DNA of 37,583 nt, from NCBI GenBank assembly GCA_945882915.1, contig CAMCWV010000019.1:1-37583 (forward strand), in the 5' to 3' direction. The stretch is from Waddlia chondrophila WSU 86-1044 (GTDB taxonomy: Bacteria > Chlamydiota > Chlamydiia > Chlamydiales > CAMCWV01). The position numbers and the translations under genes are program-made. The notes beneath the pieces are model-generated. The model did no database searches and was not told the origin of the DNA. It was given only the letters and a program-made list of their open reading frames with translations. Positions 16,577-23,965 of the stretch are shown here, in pieces (the first letter of the stretch is position 1; each line of letters starts with the position of its first letter).

Positions 16577-16764
16577 AAGGATCGAGCATCGCTCGATCTT
16601 TGGAGTGCTGGGACAAGTCCAACGCTTTGTTAGGACTCGACATGTCGAGTCCACTCAGCCTTAGTAAGCGAGAGTTTCGTACAGTCCTCGACATGTCGAG
16701 GACTGGTGAAAGCGTTGGACTTGTCCCAGCACTTCAAAGAGCTTCGCTACCGCTCGCTCCTTAA
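16577..16764. repeat. Family C repeats, two facing copies
   Basis: TTTGGAGTGCTGGGACAAGT at about 16599 is mirrored by CTTGTCCCAGCACTTCAAAG at about 16720. Between them are two perfect palindromes, GGACTCGACATGTCGAGTCC at 16633-16652 and the 22-bp AGTCCTCGACATGTCGAGG(ACT) at 16683-16704. A further palindromic GATCGAGCATCGCTCGATC is at 16580-16598. Similar single copies are at 20-166 and 28229-28372. Confidence 0.8.
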
Positions 16765-16792
16765 GTGGACACTTGGGCAAACGCTTATTTTA

Positions 16793-16925
16793 CGAGGGGT
16801 TCTCGTGCTTCGCACTTCACCACCTGGCTAAGTCCAGATGTCCCTCTGGGACACTTGGTAAAATGTAGGGCGCGAAAGTATTCAGACTGCATAAAAATTT
16901 CTTTTTGTGGGAGCTGCTGATTTGA
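16793..16925 (-). repeat. right arm of a large inverted repeat
   Basis: CGAGGGGTTCTCGTGCTTCG ... GTAGGGCGCGAAAGTATTCA ... TTTTTGTGGGAGCTGCTG matches the left arm at 16085-16310 in inverted orientation with scattered differences. The end GTGGGAGCTGCTG recurs at 32268-32281. Confidence 0.75.
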
Positions 16926-16983
16926 AAGGCTCTAACCCTGCACGTCTTTCTGGTGGCCAGCAGCAGCGTGTGGCGATTGCCCC
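16919..16983 (+). pseudogene. fragment of the glnQ-like ABC ATPase gene (signature region)
   Basis: About 65 bp encode (on the plus strand) ARLSGGQQQRVAIA, the ABC signature region, and match the glnQ-like gene at roughly 24330-24398 at about 90% by eye, for example CTTTCTGGTGGCCAGCAGCA. Neither end continues the gene. It is a captured scrap inside repeat DNA, 100 bp from a family A half element. Confidence 0.8.
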
Positions 16984-17082
16984 AACTAGAACGGGGCGGA
17001 CAGCCCCCCACCCACACAACGGCTGCCCTACTGCTAGGGCCTGCCTCTGAAGCGCCTTGAACCCGTTTCCCTCTCCATCTCA

Positions 17083-17142
17083 TCAGCCGCGGGAGCTTTC
17101 GCGCTAGTCCAAGTTCCCATTTTCAACTACGAAGAGTATATT
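17083..17142. repeat. Family A right half
   Basis: CAGCCGCGGGAGCTTTCGCG then AGTTCCCATTTTCAACTAC and GAAGAGTATAT are the right half of a full-length family A element. The left half is missing. Its terminus lies 4 bp from the stop codon of the DUF502 gene. Confidence 0.85.
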
Positions 17143-17145
17143 TTT

Positions 17146-17733
17146 TTAGGGACTTTTGGGTGTGTTAGAGCCGGGGGTGAGCATCCCAGCTGTGACAGCA
17201 AAGCGCATTGCACCCTCAACAGACATGTTGATTGGCTGCACCTGAGATCTTGGGATCATCACTGTGAAGCCTCCAATTTGGTAACTCATCGGAAGGTAGA
17301 CAGCGATCTCATTGTCAGCACCAATTCCCAAAGGCAGTCCATCAAATACTTCACGCGTCACAAGTCCCAAAACCCGAACGCCCATCACAGAAACCATCAC
17401 CACACGCCCTTCTGTCTTCTGGCCAAAAAAGCCCATGAGATCTCGGACAGAGCCGTATAGCGACTTAATAAGAGGAATTTTCTGAAGCCATCCCTCCCCA
17501 ATGTCATACAGCTTCCTTACAATCCAGGCATTCATGACCATCCCTATGATGAACACCAAAATCAGCCCTACAATAATGCCAAGACCTGGGAAGTAATAGG
17601 CTTGGCCGATGATTTTTTTGATGAGAAAGCCGAGGTTATTCTCGATTAGATCAAAAAACCAAATGAGAAGAGCTGCCGTTATAGCGATGGGCAACACCGC
17701 CATGAATCCTCTGAAAAAAGTCTTGCGTAACAT
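17146..17733 (-). CDS. DUF502 family membrane protein
   Basis: The 195-residue protein has two N-terminal membrane helices (AVLPIAITAALLIWFFDLI and GLGIIVGLILVFIIGMVMN) followed by the conserved KIPLIKSLYGSVRDL block, the LGLVTRE segment and the beta-rich C-terminus with VYLPMSYQIGGFTVMIPRSQ. This is the DUF502 pattern, known from many bacteria and plant LCV-like proteins, of unknown biochemical role. AAGGAG precedes the ATG at 5 nt and overlaps the stop codon of the Nudix gene (TAAAGGAG), so translation is probably coupled. It is the last gene of the minus-strand sugar operon. Confidence 0.85.
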   Translation of the reverse strand: MLRKTFFRGFMAVLPIAITAALLIWFFDLIENNLGFLIKKIIGQAYYFPGLGIIVGLILVFIIGMVMNAWIVRKLYDIGEGWLQKIPLIKSLYGSVRDLMGFFGQKTEGRVVMVSVMGVRVLGLVTREVFDGLPLGIGADNEIAVYLPMSYQIGGFTVMIPRSQVQPINMSVEGAMRFAVTAGMLTPGSNTPKSP

Positions 17734-17742
17734 AACACTCCT

Positions 17743-18477
17743 TTATATAGGCGAAACCACTTTGCGCAAAAGCTTGCGGGTGGTGACCACAAACGCTTCA
17801 GGCTCTTTTTCAATTAATACTTCAAGCTCTTTCCACGAAAGCCACTTCAACTCTTCATACTCTTCATCTTGAGCGGCTAATGTAGAGCTTAAACAGCGCG
17901 GGTGGAGCTGAATCGTTGCGCAAATATCGATGACACAACCCTCTGCATCATATATCAAAGCTTCAGGGCTTACTGAAATCACATCATCCGATGAGAAAGC
18001 TGTTTCTTCGCGTAGCTCAAGAAGAAGTTGTTGCCGAAAATCTAAAGTAGCTCCTTTTAGGCCTTCATGTACACATTCGCGTGAGAGGCCGCCTGCAGGG
18101 GCTAGCTCATAAGCATAAGCCAGCTTAGCTACACGAGAGCTACGCCTTCCTAAAAGAACCTTCCCCTCGCACCGCGTGATCCCGCTGACGCCAACTGCAC
18201 AGAATCTCAGCTCCTCAGCAAGCGATGGGTCGTGACAGAGAGCTAGGTAATATTTGTACTCTGTAAAATAACCAAACAGAACACTCTCTTCCAAATGGGA
18301 AAAAGCAAATAACGAGCCGTTAAAACAGCGCCCTTCCGTTCTTTGTTTTTCTAACTCCCATAAACGATCCACCTGCTTAATGGCGGCGGCGGAGTAGGGA
18401 GGCCGCTCTCGATGGCCTTCTGGAAGGAGGGCTACGGAGAAGTTTGAGGGGATTGCTTTTATATCCCAGTCAAACAT
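17743..18477 (-). CDS. Nudix hydrolase domain protein
   Basis: The 244-residue protein has a Nudix-like region: GGLSRECVHEGLKG then QQLLLELREETAF, which matches the second half of the Nudix box (RExxEE). An insert separates the conserved glycines from the helix, so the box is not canonical. Preceding strands (FCAVGVSGITRCEGKVLLGRRS) fit the fold. It may hydrolyse a nucleotide-sugar or NDP-linked compound, suggested only by its place in the sugar operon. Its start overlaps the end of the GNAT-NeuB gene by 19 bp. Confidence 0.65.
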   Translation of the reverse strand: MFDWDIKAIPSNFSVALLPEGHRERPPYSAAAIKQVDRLWELEKQRTEGRCFNGSLFAFSHLEESVLFGYFTEYKYYLALCHDPSLAEELRFCAVGVSGITRCEGKVLLGRRSSRVAKLAYAYELAPAGGLSRECVHEGLKGATLDFRQQLLLELREETAFSSDDVISVSPEALIYDAEGCVIDICATIQLHPRCLSSTLAAQDEEYEELKWLSWKELEVLIEKEPEAFVVTTRKLLRKVVSPI

Positions 18478-20087
18478 GCCCCTTCCTTTGTTTTGCCTTC
18501 TTTTTCAAGAGGTGAACCGTCGTTGACATCAGAGAGCTGCACGCCATTGCCAATAGTGATGTCGCAAGTGGCACACTTTCCTTCTAAATCAACGAGGTAG
18601 CGAGGATGGACGCCCAGCGTCTGCTTGCCGGGTCTTAAAATATCAATGTTCATCCCCTCTTCAAGCTTCTCGCCTCTGCGAATGGGGCGTATTGCTTGCA
18701 CGCCTCTGCGGGCGTAATGATAAAGCTCCATCTCAGCTTCGGTGACCTGCTTGATCTCGCTTCCTAATATTTGCTCTGTCTCGCGAATAGCCTTCACCAT
18801 TTTCTTGAGCTCAGGAGGCGTCACAGCAAACATATGGTCAGGCCCTGGCAAGTTATTGTGCAAGGTGAAGTGCTTTTCAATCACTGTTGCGCCCAAGGCC
18901 ACAGCTGCAATTGCTGCGCGCGTGGGATGCCGGCTATGATCCGAGAGCCCTGCCGGGACGTTGAAACAGCTTGTTAAAGTAGGAATGACACGCAAGTTCA
19001 TCTCGTGCATTTCTGTTGGATACTTCGCTGTGCACTGCATGAGGGTGAGCTTTCTTCCTCCATTAATATGGAAGGTATCTACCGCCCAGCGAATATCCTC
19101 TTCGTCACTTGCCCCAGTAGATAGGAAAAGGGGCTTTCCTGATCTGGCTGCAAGCTCAATTAAGCGAACGTGGCTAATTTCGTAAGAGGCGATCTTGTGG
19201 CATGAAACATAAGGATCAACCGCCTCGAAGTCTTCCTTCGAAAAAGCAGTCGACATGAACTGAATCCCCTGACGGCGGCAATAGTCAGCAAGCTTAGCGA
19301 TCATCTCATGTGGCATAGCAAGCTCATCAATCAGCTGATAGACGTCATCCAAAATGCCCGCTTTGGAAAGATAATCACCTGCTCCTGCATTCTTGACGTA
19401 AAGATTTGCGGCTTTATAGGTCTGGAACTTAACAGCGCTGGCGCCCGCATCAACAGCAACGTCAATAAGCGCGCGCGCCATTGCCATGTCCCTGTCCGGA
19501 GAACCCACGCGCCAGTTTGACCCCGCTTCAGCAATAATAAAGACGGGGTCTTTTTCGTGAGACTCTACAGAGAGTGGGGCTACATAGCGGAGCATCACTT
19601 CTGGCTGTCCACGCTCATCAGACCCCTTCTCAAAGGCGTCGAGGTAGCGATAGCCCGCCCTTTCAAAGGTCTTTCTCGAAATAACGTTGTCTCGCTTGAT
19701 CTCTGCAATGATCCCATCGTATCCCTGCCCTGTCAGCAACGGCCGCACAGCAAGTAAAATACGCCGCCCTAACCCTTTGCCACGGTATTCTGGGGCAATG
19801 TTGATCGAAATTTCGCAGCAGCGCCAATTGGGGATTTGAGGATGCGGGACCTCGCGAAAACGGAGGAATCCCATACGCCTTCCTTGGTGGAGCGCAAATA
19901 ATGGAGGGAGATTGGGGATAAGAAAGTAGTCAGACTGAAACTCTCTATAAAAAGAGGGCCACTGCTTGGGCTGGCTATTATTTGACATCTTCAGGGTGTG
20001 AGGATCGTTTCGCCATTCCATCACGAGACGCGCATGATCTTCTGTAGGCCTCACCCACTCAAAGCTAATCTGATCTTTGTCCATCAT
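18459..20087 (-). CDS. GNAT acetyltransferase - NeuB sialic-acid-synthase-type fusion
   Basis: The 542-residue protein joins two enzymes. Residues about 1-170 are a GNAT N-acetyltransferase (FEWVRPTEDHARLVMEWRND, EYRGKGLGRRILLAV as the acetyl-CoA loop, NVISRKTFERAGYR). Residues about 178-530 are a NeuB/SpsE synthase: FIIAEAGSNW, AGASAVKFQTY, FMSTAFSKEDF, KIASYEI, LSTGAS, LMQCTAKYPT, GLSDHS, ATVIEKHFTL and GPDHMFAVTPPE, then a C-terminal SAF domain (RRGVQAIRPIRRGEKLEEGM). NeuB enzymes condense phosphoenolpyruvate with an N-acetylated hexose to give sialic, legionaminic or pseudaminic acid types. The fused acetyltransferase could make the substrate's N-acyl group. It follows the SpsF-like gene by 33 bp. 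Confidence 0.9.
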   Translation of the reverse strand: MMDKDQISFEWVRPTEDHARLVMEWRNDPHTLKMSNNSQPKQWPSFYREFQSDYFLIPNLPPLFALHQGRRMGFLRFREVPHPQIPNWRCCEISINIAPEYRGKGLGRRILLAVRPLLTGQGYDGIIAEIKRDNVISRKTFERAGYRYLDAFEKGSDERGQPEVMLRYVAPLSVESHEKDPVFIIAEAGSNWRVGSPDRDMAMARALIDVAVDAGASAVKFQTYKAANLYVKNAGAGDYLSKAGILDDVYQLIDELAMPHEMIAKLADYCRRQGIQFMSTAFSKEDFEAVDPYVSCHKIASYEISHVRLIELAARSGKPLFLSTGASDEEDIRWAVDTFHINGGRKLTLMQCTAKYPTEMHEMNLRVIPTLTSCFNVPAGLSDHSRHPTRAAIAAVALGATVIEKHFTLHNNLPGPDHMFAVTPPELKKMVKAIRETEQILGSEIKQVTEAEMELYHYARRGVQAIRPIRRGEKLEEGMNIDILRPGKQTLGVHPRYLVDLEGKCATCDITIGNGVQLSDVNDGSPLEKEGKTKEGACLTGI

Positions 20088-20120
20088 ATACTCACCACTA
20101 TTGGAAATTGCCTATTTGGG

Positions 20121-20846
20121 TTAGCGAGAGGGGTCACAACACCCTTTCTGTTTAATCGTCGAATTGATGTAGCGCAGCTCGGGATGATCGTGAAGAGCGG
20201 CAAAGAGATCGTGTACAGAAAACTCTGGTCGCTCGGGATAGATCTTTTCTAAGAGGCGGCGCACAAGCTCAAAGTCTTCGGGGGTGTCAACTGTCCAGCG
20301 GTTGCTTACCCCTGTAACACGGTACTTCTCTGGATGGCCGTAGATGTAGGGCGTGACATGCTCACGTTCATAGGGAGTCTTAGCTTCTTTGTGCGCTTCT
20401 TCTAGCGCTTTAAAAGAAAAGACCTCCACATCCATCCCACGGGGAAATGACCTGTCTCCGGTGTTAGAGACATACTCATATTCAGGATAGGCATTGTGGT
20501 AGGTGGCAATGGTAGCATCAATGATGGCAGGGTCCATGAGAGGACAGTCCCCTGTCACCCTCACAATAACATCAGCGGCCTGTTCTATTGCAGCGCTATA
20601 ATAGCGGGAGAGGACGTCATCTTCAGAACCGCGGAAGCAAGAGACGCCAAGTGACTTGCAATAATCAACAACGGGTTGATCTGTATCGTTAATTGTCGTG
20701 GCAACAACGACCTTATCAGCGAGGCGAGCTCGCAGTAAACGCTCGAGAAGGTAGCCTAAAAGGGGCTTCCCCAGCACGGTTTTCATCACTTTTCCTGGCA
20801 GACGGGTCGATGTCATCCTCGCCTGCACGATTACTACAACACGCAT
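20121..20846 (-). CDS. SpsF-like cytidylyltransferase / NTP-transferase
   Basis: The 241-residue protein has the nucleotidyltransferase start VVVIVQARMTSTRLPGKVM, the motif VIVRVTGDCPLMDP and RWTVDTPEDFELVRRL, matching the SpsF family of CMP-KDO-synthetase-like enzymes. With the downstream NeuB-type synthase, it probably activates the nonulosonic acid as the CMP sugar, as in spsE-spsF clusters and legionaminate loci. It is the first gene of the operon spsF - GNAT-NeuB - Nudix - DUF502. Confidence 0.85.
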   Translation of the reverse strand: MRVVVIVQARMTSTRLPGKVMKTVLGKPLLGYLLERLLRARLADKVVVATTINDTDQPVVDYCKSLGVSCFRGSEDDVLSRYYSAAIEQAADVIVRVTGDCPLMDPAIIDATIATYHNAYPEYEYVSNTGDRSFPRGMDVEVFSFKALEEAHKEAKTPYEREHVTPYIYGHPEKYRVTGVSNRWTVDTPEDFELVRRLLEKIYPERPEFSVHDLFAALHDHPELRYINSTIKQKGCCDPSR

Positions 20847-20958
20847 ACCTTGCGGTTATAAGGAAGTTTGCAACGAAAACGCAACACAATATTTGACCAC
20901 GGGGGCATGAGAGAAATACAAGAACAGGACAGACAGGATCCGCCTTACGGCGGGCGGG

Positions 20959-20979
20959 ATATACTCCTCTTAGCTGAAC
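20959..20979 (+). repeat. Family A solo left terminus
   Basis: ATATACTCCTCTTAGCTGAA is an isolated left end of the CTCTTAG subtype, joined directly to a family B copy. Confidence 0.75.
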
Positions 20980-20982
20980 AGG

Positions 20983-21150
20983 GCTTCAACGAATGGTATA
21001 GGGTCCATATGGCATCACGAACCTGCTCCAACTCCAGACGAGTTTAATCGGATACAGGCTTAATAGCTTAAAAAAAACCGCGGAAGCGGTAATTAAACGG
21101 CAAAGCCGCGGCAGATGCTAGCCGTAGGCGACCGAAGGAAACCTACGGGA
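20983..21150 (+). repeat. Family B repeat copy 2 (longest)
   Basis: The order is CGAATGGTATAGGGTCC, GAACCTGCTCCAACTCCAG, TTAATAGCTTAAAAAA, CCGCGGAAGCGGT, AAAGCCGCGGCAGATGCTAG and a hairpin CCGTAGGCGACC...CCTACGG. It matches 15951-16090 inverted and 22800-22912 directly. No coding potential is seen. Confidence 0.8.
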
Positions 21151-21204
21151 TTTTTAACCAGAGATTCGGAACCACGACAGTGGCGATACGCTCACTCCCT
21201 AAAC

Positions 21205-21268
21205 CCCACTGAGTTAAACGTTATCTGCCAGCTCTATTTTTTAAAGTAAGAGTCCCAGCGCTCTATTT
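21205..21268. repeat. block shared with 28369-28430
   Basis: CCACTGAGTTAAACGTTATC ... TTTTTAAAGTAAGAGTCCCAGC ending in GCTCTATTT immediately precedes a family A left end here and at 28431. The two stretches look identical over more than 60 bp, so the block travels with, or was duplicated with, the element. Confidence 0.85.
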
Positions 21269-21361
21269 ATATACTCCTCGTAGCTGAAAATGGGAATTTG
21301 GGCGGCGCCAAAGCCCCGGGGCTGAACGATCGCAAGTGCCTTATTATTAGAAATACAAAGG
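21269..21361. repeat. Family A left half with inverted core
   Basis: ATATACTCCTCGTAGCTG and GGCGCCAAAGCCCCGGGGCT are normal, but after GAACGATCGCAAGTGCC the sequence reads TTATTATTAGAAATACAAAG, the inverse of the usual TTTGTATTTCTAATA core. The right half is missing; a different hairpin follows. Confidence 0.8.
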
Positions 21362-21408
21362 GTAACAGTTCACATACCCCTCCTTCGTCGGTGCATGTGA
21401 ACTGTTAC
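21362..21408. terminator. 14-bp perfect hairpin with T-tract
   Basis: GTAACAGTTCACAT and ATGTGAACTGTTAC form a perfect stem, followed by AAACTTTTTT. A third copy of ATGTGAACTGTTAC is at 21593-21606. It could terminate plus-strand transcription, but there is no gene just upstream. Confidence 0.5.
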
Positions 21409-21418
21409 AAACTTTTTT

Positions 21419-21500
21419 GTATTTTCTCTCACGCCTCTGTGGTTAAAAAAAAACTGGTATTAATATTTTTGAAACACAGAGAACGTGAGAGAAAATAGAG
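21419..21500. repeat. CACAGAG-type inverted repeat, copy 2
   Basis: ATTTTCTCTCACG...CTCTGTG pairs with CACAGAGAACGTGAGAGAAAAT around TATTAATATT. It is related to 5571-5676. The interval 21501-21730 holds repeat scraps (AGCGTCAAATCTTTCTTGAT recurs at about 32208) and no gene. Confidence 0.75.
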
Positions 21501-21730
21501 AAGGAGGAAAGCGGGCAATGCCACTTCAATCGTAAGGCTGCCAAAACACCCCCTATAAGCGTCAAATCTTTCTTGATAAAGTCACTCTGGGTATGTGAAC
21601 TGTTACCAATTGTCGCACTTCGAAGTTGAAAAGGCAAAGTTAAATAAACTATGGATGATGGTCCCACGACTTAGTGAGCCGCGGCAGATTTCTCGTAAAC
21701 TTCTAGGCTCTGGTAGTCCAGGTGAGGTAT

Positions 21731-21772
21731 AAAAAACCCGGAGGAGCCTTGAGATCCACTCCTCCAGGTTTC
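21731..21772 (-). terminator. intrinsic terminator of the protease gene
   Basis: On the minus strand AACCTGGAGGAGT...GCTCCTCCGGGTT is followed by TTTTTA, 27 bp after the protease stop codon. Confidence 0.88.
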
Positions 21773-21798
21773 TTTAAACCGGACTGTTCCTGACTAGC

Positions 21799-22598
21799 TC
21801 ACACACCTGTGACTTCGCACCAAACTGCTTCCGTCCCGACGCAGTTCGCGCCGTAAGCGATCCAGCAATATCCTTGGTCCCCCCATTGAGGGCCCCACGA
21901 ATTACGGAGCAACCAAGCTTTCTTGGTATCGTCCCATCCAATAAGAATGATGTCGTGGTCGATTGCGGTTGCACCGCTCCCACTAAACACCGTTCCAGGT
22001 TGAATATTTTGGAATGCGTCATCACACGCAATTCCAGCCCCAACAGCCCCGTAATTCATGATCGCCGATTTGATGGCCAGTGTTGGCGTTACGCTCTCAG
22101 TACTCACCGTTCCATCTGCGAATCCCCAATCGGTGATTTTATACAGTGGCATGTTAGGGTTCCATGCGCAGGTAGGTATCGTGAAGGTTGGACCTGGATA
22201 TGGGCCATAGGCAGAGGCGTAATCCTTCTGTAGCGGCAGTCCGTTAGCCTTCGCATATTCAAGTACCGTAGTGTTATCGTCTCCTGCGCATCCTCCATTC
22301 TTACAACAGGATAATGTGTATTCCTCGGAAAGAACGAAGAGGTTAGCCCCCCCCCCCCTGCACCTGCTTTATTATAGGCTATCTCTACAATTCCGGTCCC
22401 GCTGAAGTCCCAGCATGAACCGCATTGCTGTTGATTTTTGATATCCCCCACCCACCTGTGGATCCTTGAATCCCACGCGGCAGGGGGTGGAACAGCAAGC
22501 TTAGCCTGGAGATGGGCTTTGTGTTGTCGATTTGATATCCGGATCAGTTGGTCTTTGTCAGAGCGGCGAACACGACCTTTTGCGTATTTTACAGACAT
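21799..22598 (-). pseudogene. papain-like (C1) cysteine protease, frameshifted at a 12-G tract; possibly phase-variable
   Basis: Two frames together encode a complete papain-type protease of about 266 residues. The first starts at ATG 22598 after AAGGAG and gives WDSRIHRWVGDIKNQQQCGS then CWDFSGTGIVEIAYNKAG, with the catalytic Cys in CGSCW. It then meets 12 G (22347-22358, C on the plus strand) and goes out of frame, ending at 22104. In the other frame the sequence resumes as NLFVLSEEYTLSCCKNGGCA and runs to the catalytic His in TAIDHDIILIGWDD and Asn in LLRNSWGPQWGDQGYCW, ending at 21799. A tract of 10 or 13 G would restore the frame. No other damage is visible and the terminator is intact. 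The prodomain is short and no signal peptide is seen. The host-cell target is unknown; an effector role is inference. Confidence 0.85.
22347..22358. repeat. homopolymer C12 (G12 in the gene) inside the protease
   Basis: Twelve C on the plus strand interrupt the protease reading frame right after AYNKAGAG. Such tracts change length by slipped-strand pairing. Confidence 0.95.
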
Positions 22599-22799
22599 TA
22601 GATTGACTCCTTGTTCTAATTGTTATTTTGATCAGAAAATTGCAAAACTAACGAAAGGGAAGGGTTTTTCGGGTCTGTTTTAGCACACCTTACCACAGCT
22701 CCGAAAACCCTCTTCTTCAATTATTTCATATGTTAAAATACTGGGAAAAAATCAAGGCTTTCTTTTCCACGGGTGGAAGAAGAGCTCGATCCATTGACA

Positions 22800-22912
22800 G
22801 ACAAATTTAATCGGACACAGGCTTGATAGCTTAAAAAAACCGCGGAAGCGGTAACTAAGGGGCAAAGCCGCGGCAGATGCTAGCCGTAGGCGACCGAAGG
22901 AAACCTACGGAA
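22800..22912 (+). repeat. Family B repeat copy 3
   Basis: TTTAATCGGACACAGGCTTG, CCGCGGAAGCGGTAACTAAG and AAAGCCGCGGCAGATGCTAG followed by the CCGTAGG/CCTACGG hairpin match 21042-21150. About 90 bp downstream an inverted copy (23004-23092) faces it. Confidence 0.8.
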
Positions 22913-23003
22913 TAATAGAATTATAATAGTAAGCCACGGTCAGTGGCGACATTTCTCACAGAAAGGCTGTCACCGCCGGCCGCGGCCCTGCGTTTTTTTT
23001 ATA

Positions 23004-23092
23004 CACATTTCCGTAGGTTCCCTTCGGTCACCTACGGCTAGCATCTGCCACGGCCTTGCCGCTTAATTACCGCTGCCGCGGTTTAAATAACC
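23004..23092 (-). repeat. Family B repeat copy 4
   Basis: CCGTAGGTTCCCTTCGGTCA, CTAGCATCTGCCACGG and ACCGCTGCCGCGGTTT are an inverted family B copy. It lies in the 5' part of the duplicated block. Confidence 0.75.
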
Positions 23093-23316
23093 AAGAAAAT
23101 AATCGTGGGAATGAGGCAGTTACCTCAATTTTATGAGCAGTTGCAAGTCTACTCTTTTTTTTAAATCGCAGATCTGGCATTTCTCTGAATAGGTCAAATG
23201 ATGGTAGCCTTCGGGCATAATATTTCTCCATAGGGGCGGTTTATGTTAAAAACCGCTATGGGGATTCGACCATCTCTAACCTATTTTTTTTTAATCTATT
23301 TTAGTGCGCTTCATAA

Positions 23317-23345
23317 TTGAATCGGCGATGAATAAAGATTAAATA
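23317..23345 (+). promoter_or_regulatory. promoter of the Ala-rich gene (copy 1)
   Basis: TTGAAT, 17-bp spacer, TAAATA. The same boxes and spacing are kept at 31117-31145 although the surrounding DNA has diverged a little. Transcription would start at about 23352, giving an 85-nt leader. Confidence 0.6.
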
Positions 23346-23369
23346 AAAGATTGTGTTCTGTTTTTTTAC

Positions 23370-23401
23370 AATAAGAATGTGGCAGCTGCCTTATTCTTAT
23401 T
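23370..23401 (+). promoter_or_regulatory. leader hairpin of the Ala-rich gene (copy 1)
   Basis: AATAAGAAT and ATTCTTATT form a 9-bp stem, with GGCAGCTGCC inside the loop able to pair as well. It lies in the predicted 5' untranslated region, 22 nt before the AAGGAG. It has no T-tract, so it may affect stability or translation rather than terminate. Confidence 0.5.
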
Positions 23402-23436
23402 GGTAGTTGCAATATAACCTTATTAAGGAGCGTACT

Positions 23437-23853
23437 ATGAGCGATCTAGATTTACTACAGCAGACAAACGCCGCCCTCCACGCCGCCAACGCCGCCAACG
23501 CCGCCAATGCCGCTGCCGCTGCCGCCTTAACCACCTGCCTGGAGCAGCTATGCAAGGCCCAGCCCAGCCTTTTCTTTCCCTCCCTGAATAGATTTCCCCG
23601 ATTCTGCGCAGACGTCGCGGTCGTGGCAACTCCTACAGCTACAGCTCAGCAGTCCCCCCTAGCTGCAGGGGGAACTGAAAAAGGGCCTCTATCTGATCAG
23701 GCTGTATTGAGTGGCAGCTCCGCCTTATGGATGGATCCTTCCCAATCCCACCCCATCATCATGGATGCGATAAAGGCACTCTCGGATAGGATATCCGCCC
23801 TTGAGAGTGCACGCGCTGGGTCTACCCCTCCGCCCCCTCCTAAAGCGGCTTGA
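23437..23853 (+). CDS. Ala-rich small protein with AAN repeats (138 aa), paralogue 1
   Basis: The frame is open from 23407, but the ATG at 23437 follows AAGGAG at 7 nt. It starts MSDLDLLQQTNAALH, then AANAANAANAAAAAALTT, encoded by GCC/AAC triplet repeats, then a Cys-containing segment (CLEQLCKAQP). The rest is less ordered and ends in SDRISALESARAGSTPPPPP, an amphipathic helix plus proline tail. There is no signal peptide or known domain. Promoter, leader hairpin, ribosome site and terminator are shared with the gene at 31236. No function is recognised; the Ala helix may oligomerise. Confidence 0.7.
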   Translation: MSDLDLLQQTNAALHAANAANAANAAAAAALTTCLEQLCKAQPSLFFPSLNRFPRFCADVAVVATPTATAQQSPLAAGGTEKGPLSDQAVLSGSSALWMDPSQSHPIIMDAIKALSDRISALESARAGSTPPPPPKAA

Positions 23854-23931
23854 TATTTTCAATGGCACTTGCGGCAACCGTTGCACTAGCGGGTAGAGCA
23901 GGCCCTGAGCCTCTTACGCGCTAATAAAAAA

Positions 23932-23965
23932 GAACTCTCGTCCTCACCGGGCGGGAGTTTTTTTT
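23932..23965 (+). terminator. intrinsic terminator of the small-gene cassette (copy 2)
   Basis: AACTCTCGTCC, TCACC, GGGCGGGAGTT, then T8. It lies about 80 bp after the stop codon, preceded by the conserved string GCAGGCCCTGAGCCTCTTAC. Confidence 0.9.

Noticed and set aside
16114..17083. Minus-strand ORFs of 132 and 88 residues in the repeat region
   Set aside because: They translate inverted repeats and a reversed glnQ scrap; they show no domain and no start signal.
21298..21498. 66-residue ORF across the repeats at 21.3 kb
   Set aside because: It translates a family A core and a CACAGAG repeat and has no ribosome site.
23435..23629. Arg/Trp-rich minus-strand ORF opposite the Ala-rich gene
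   Set aside because: It is the antisense of GCC triplet repeats (GGC), which yields an artificial WRRWRR protein; no start signal is present.
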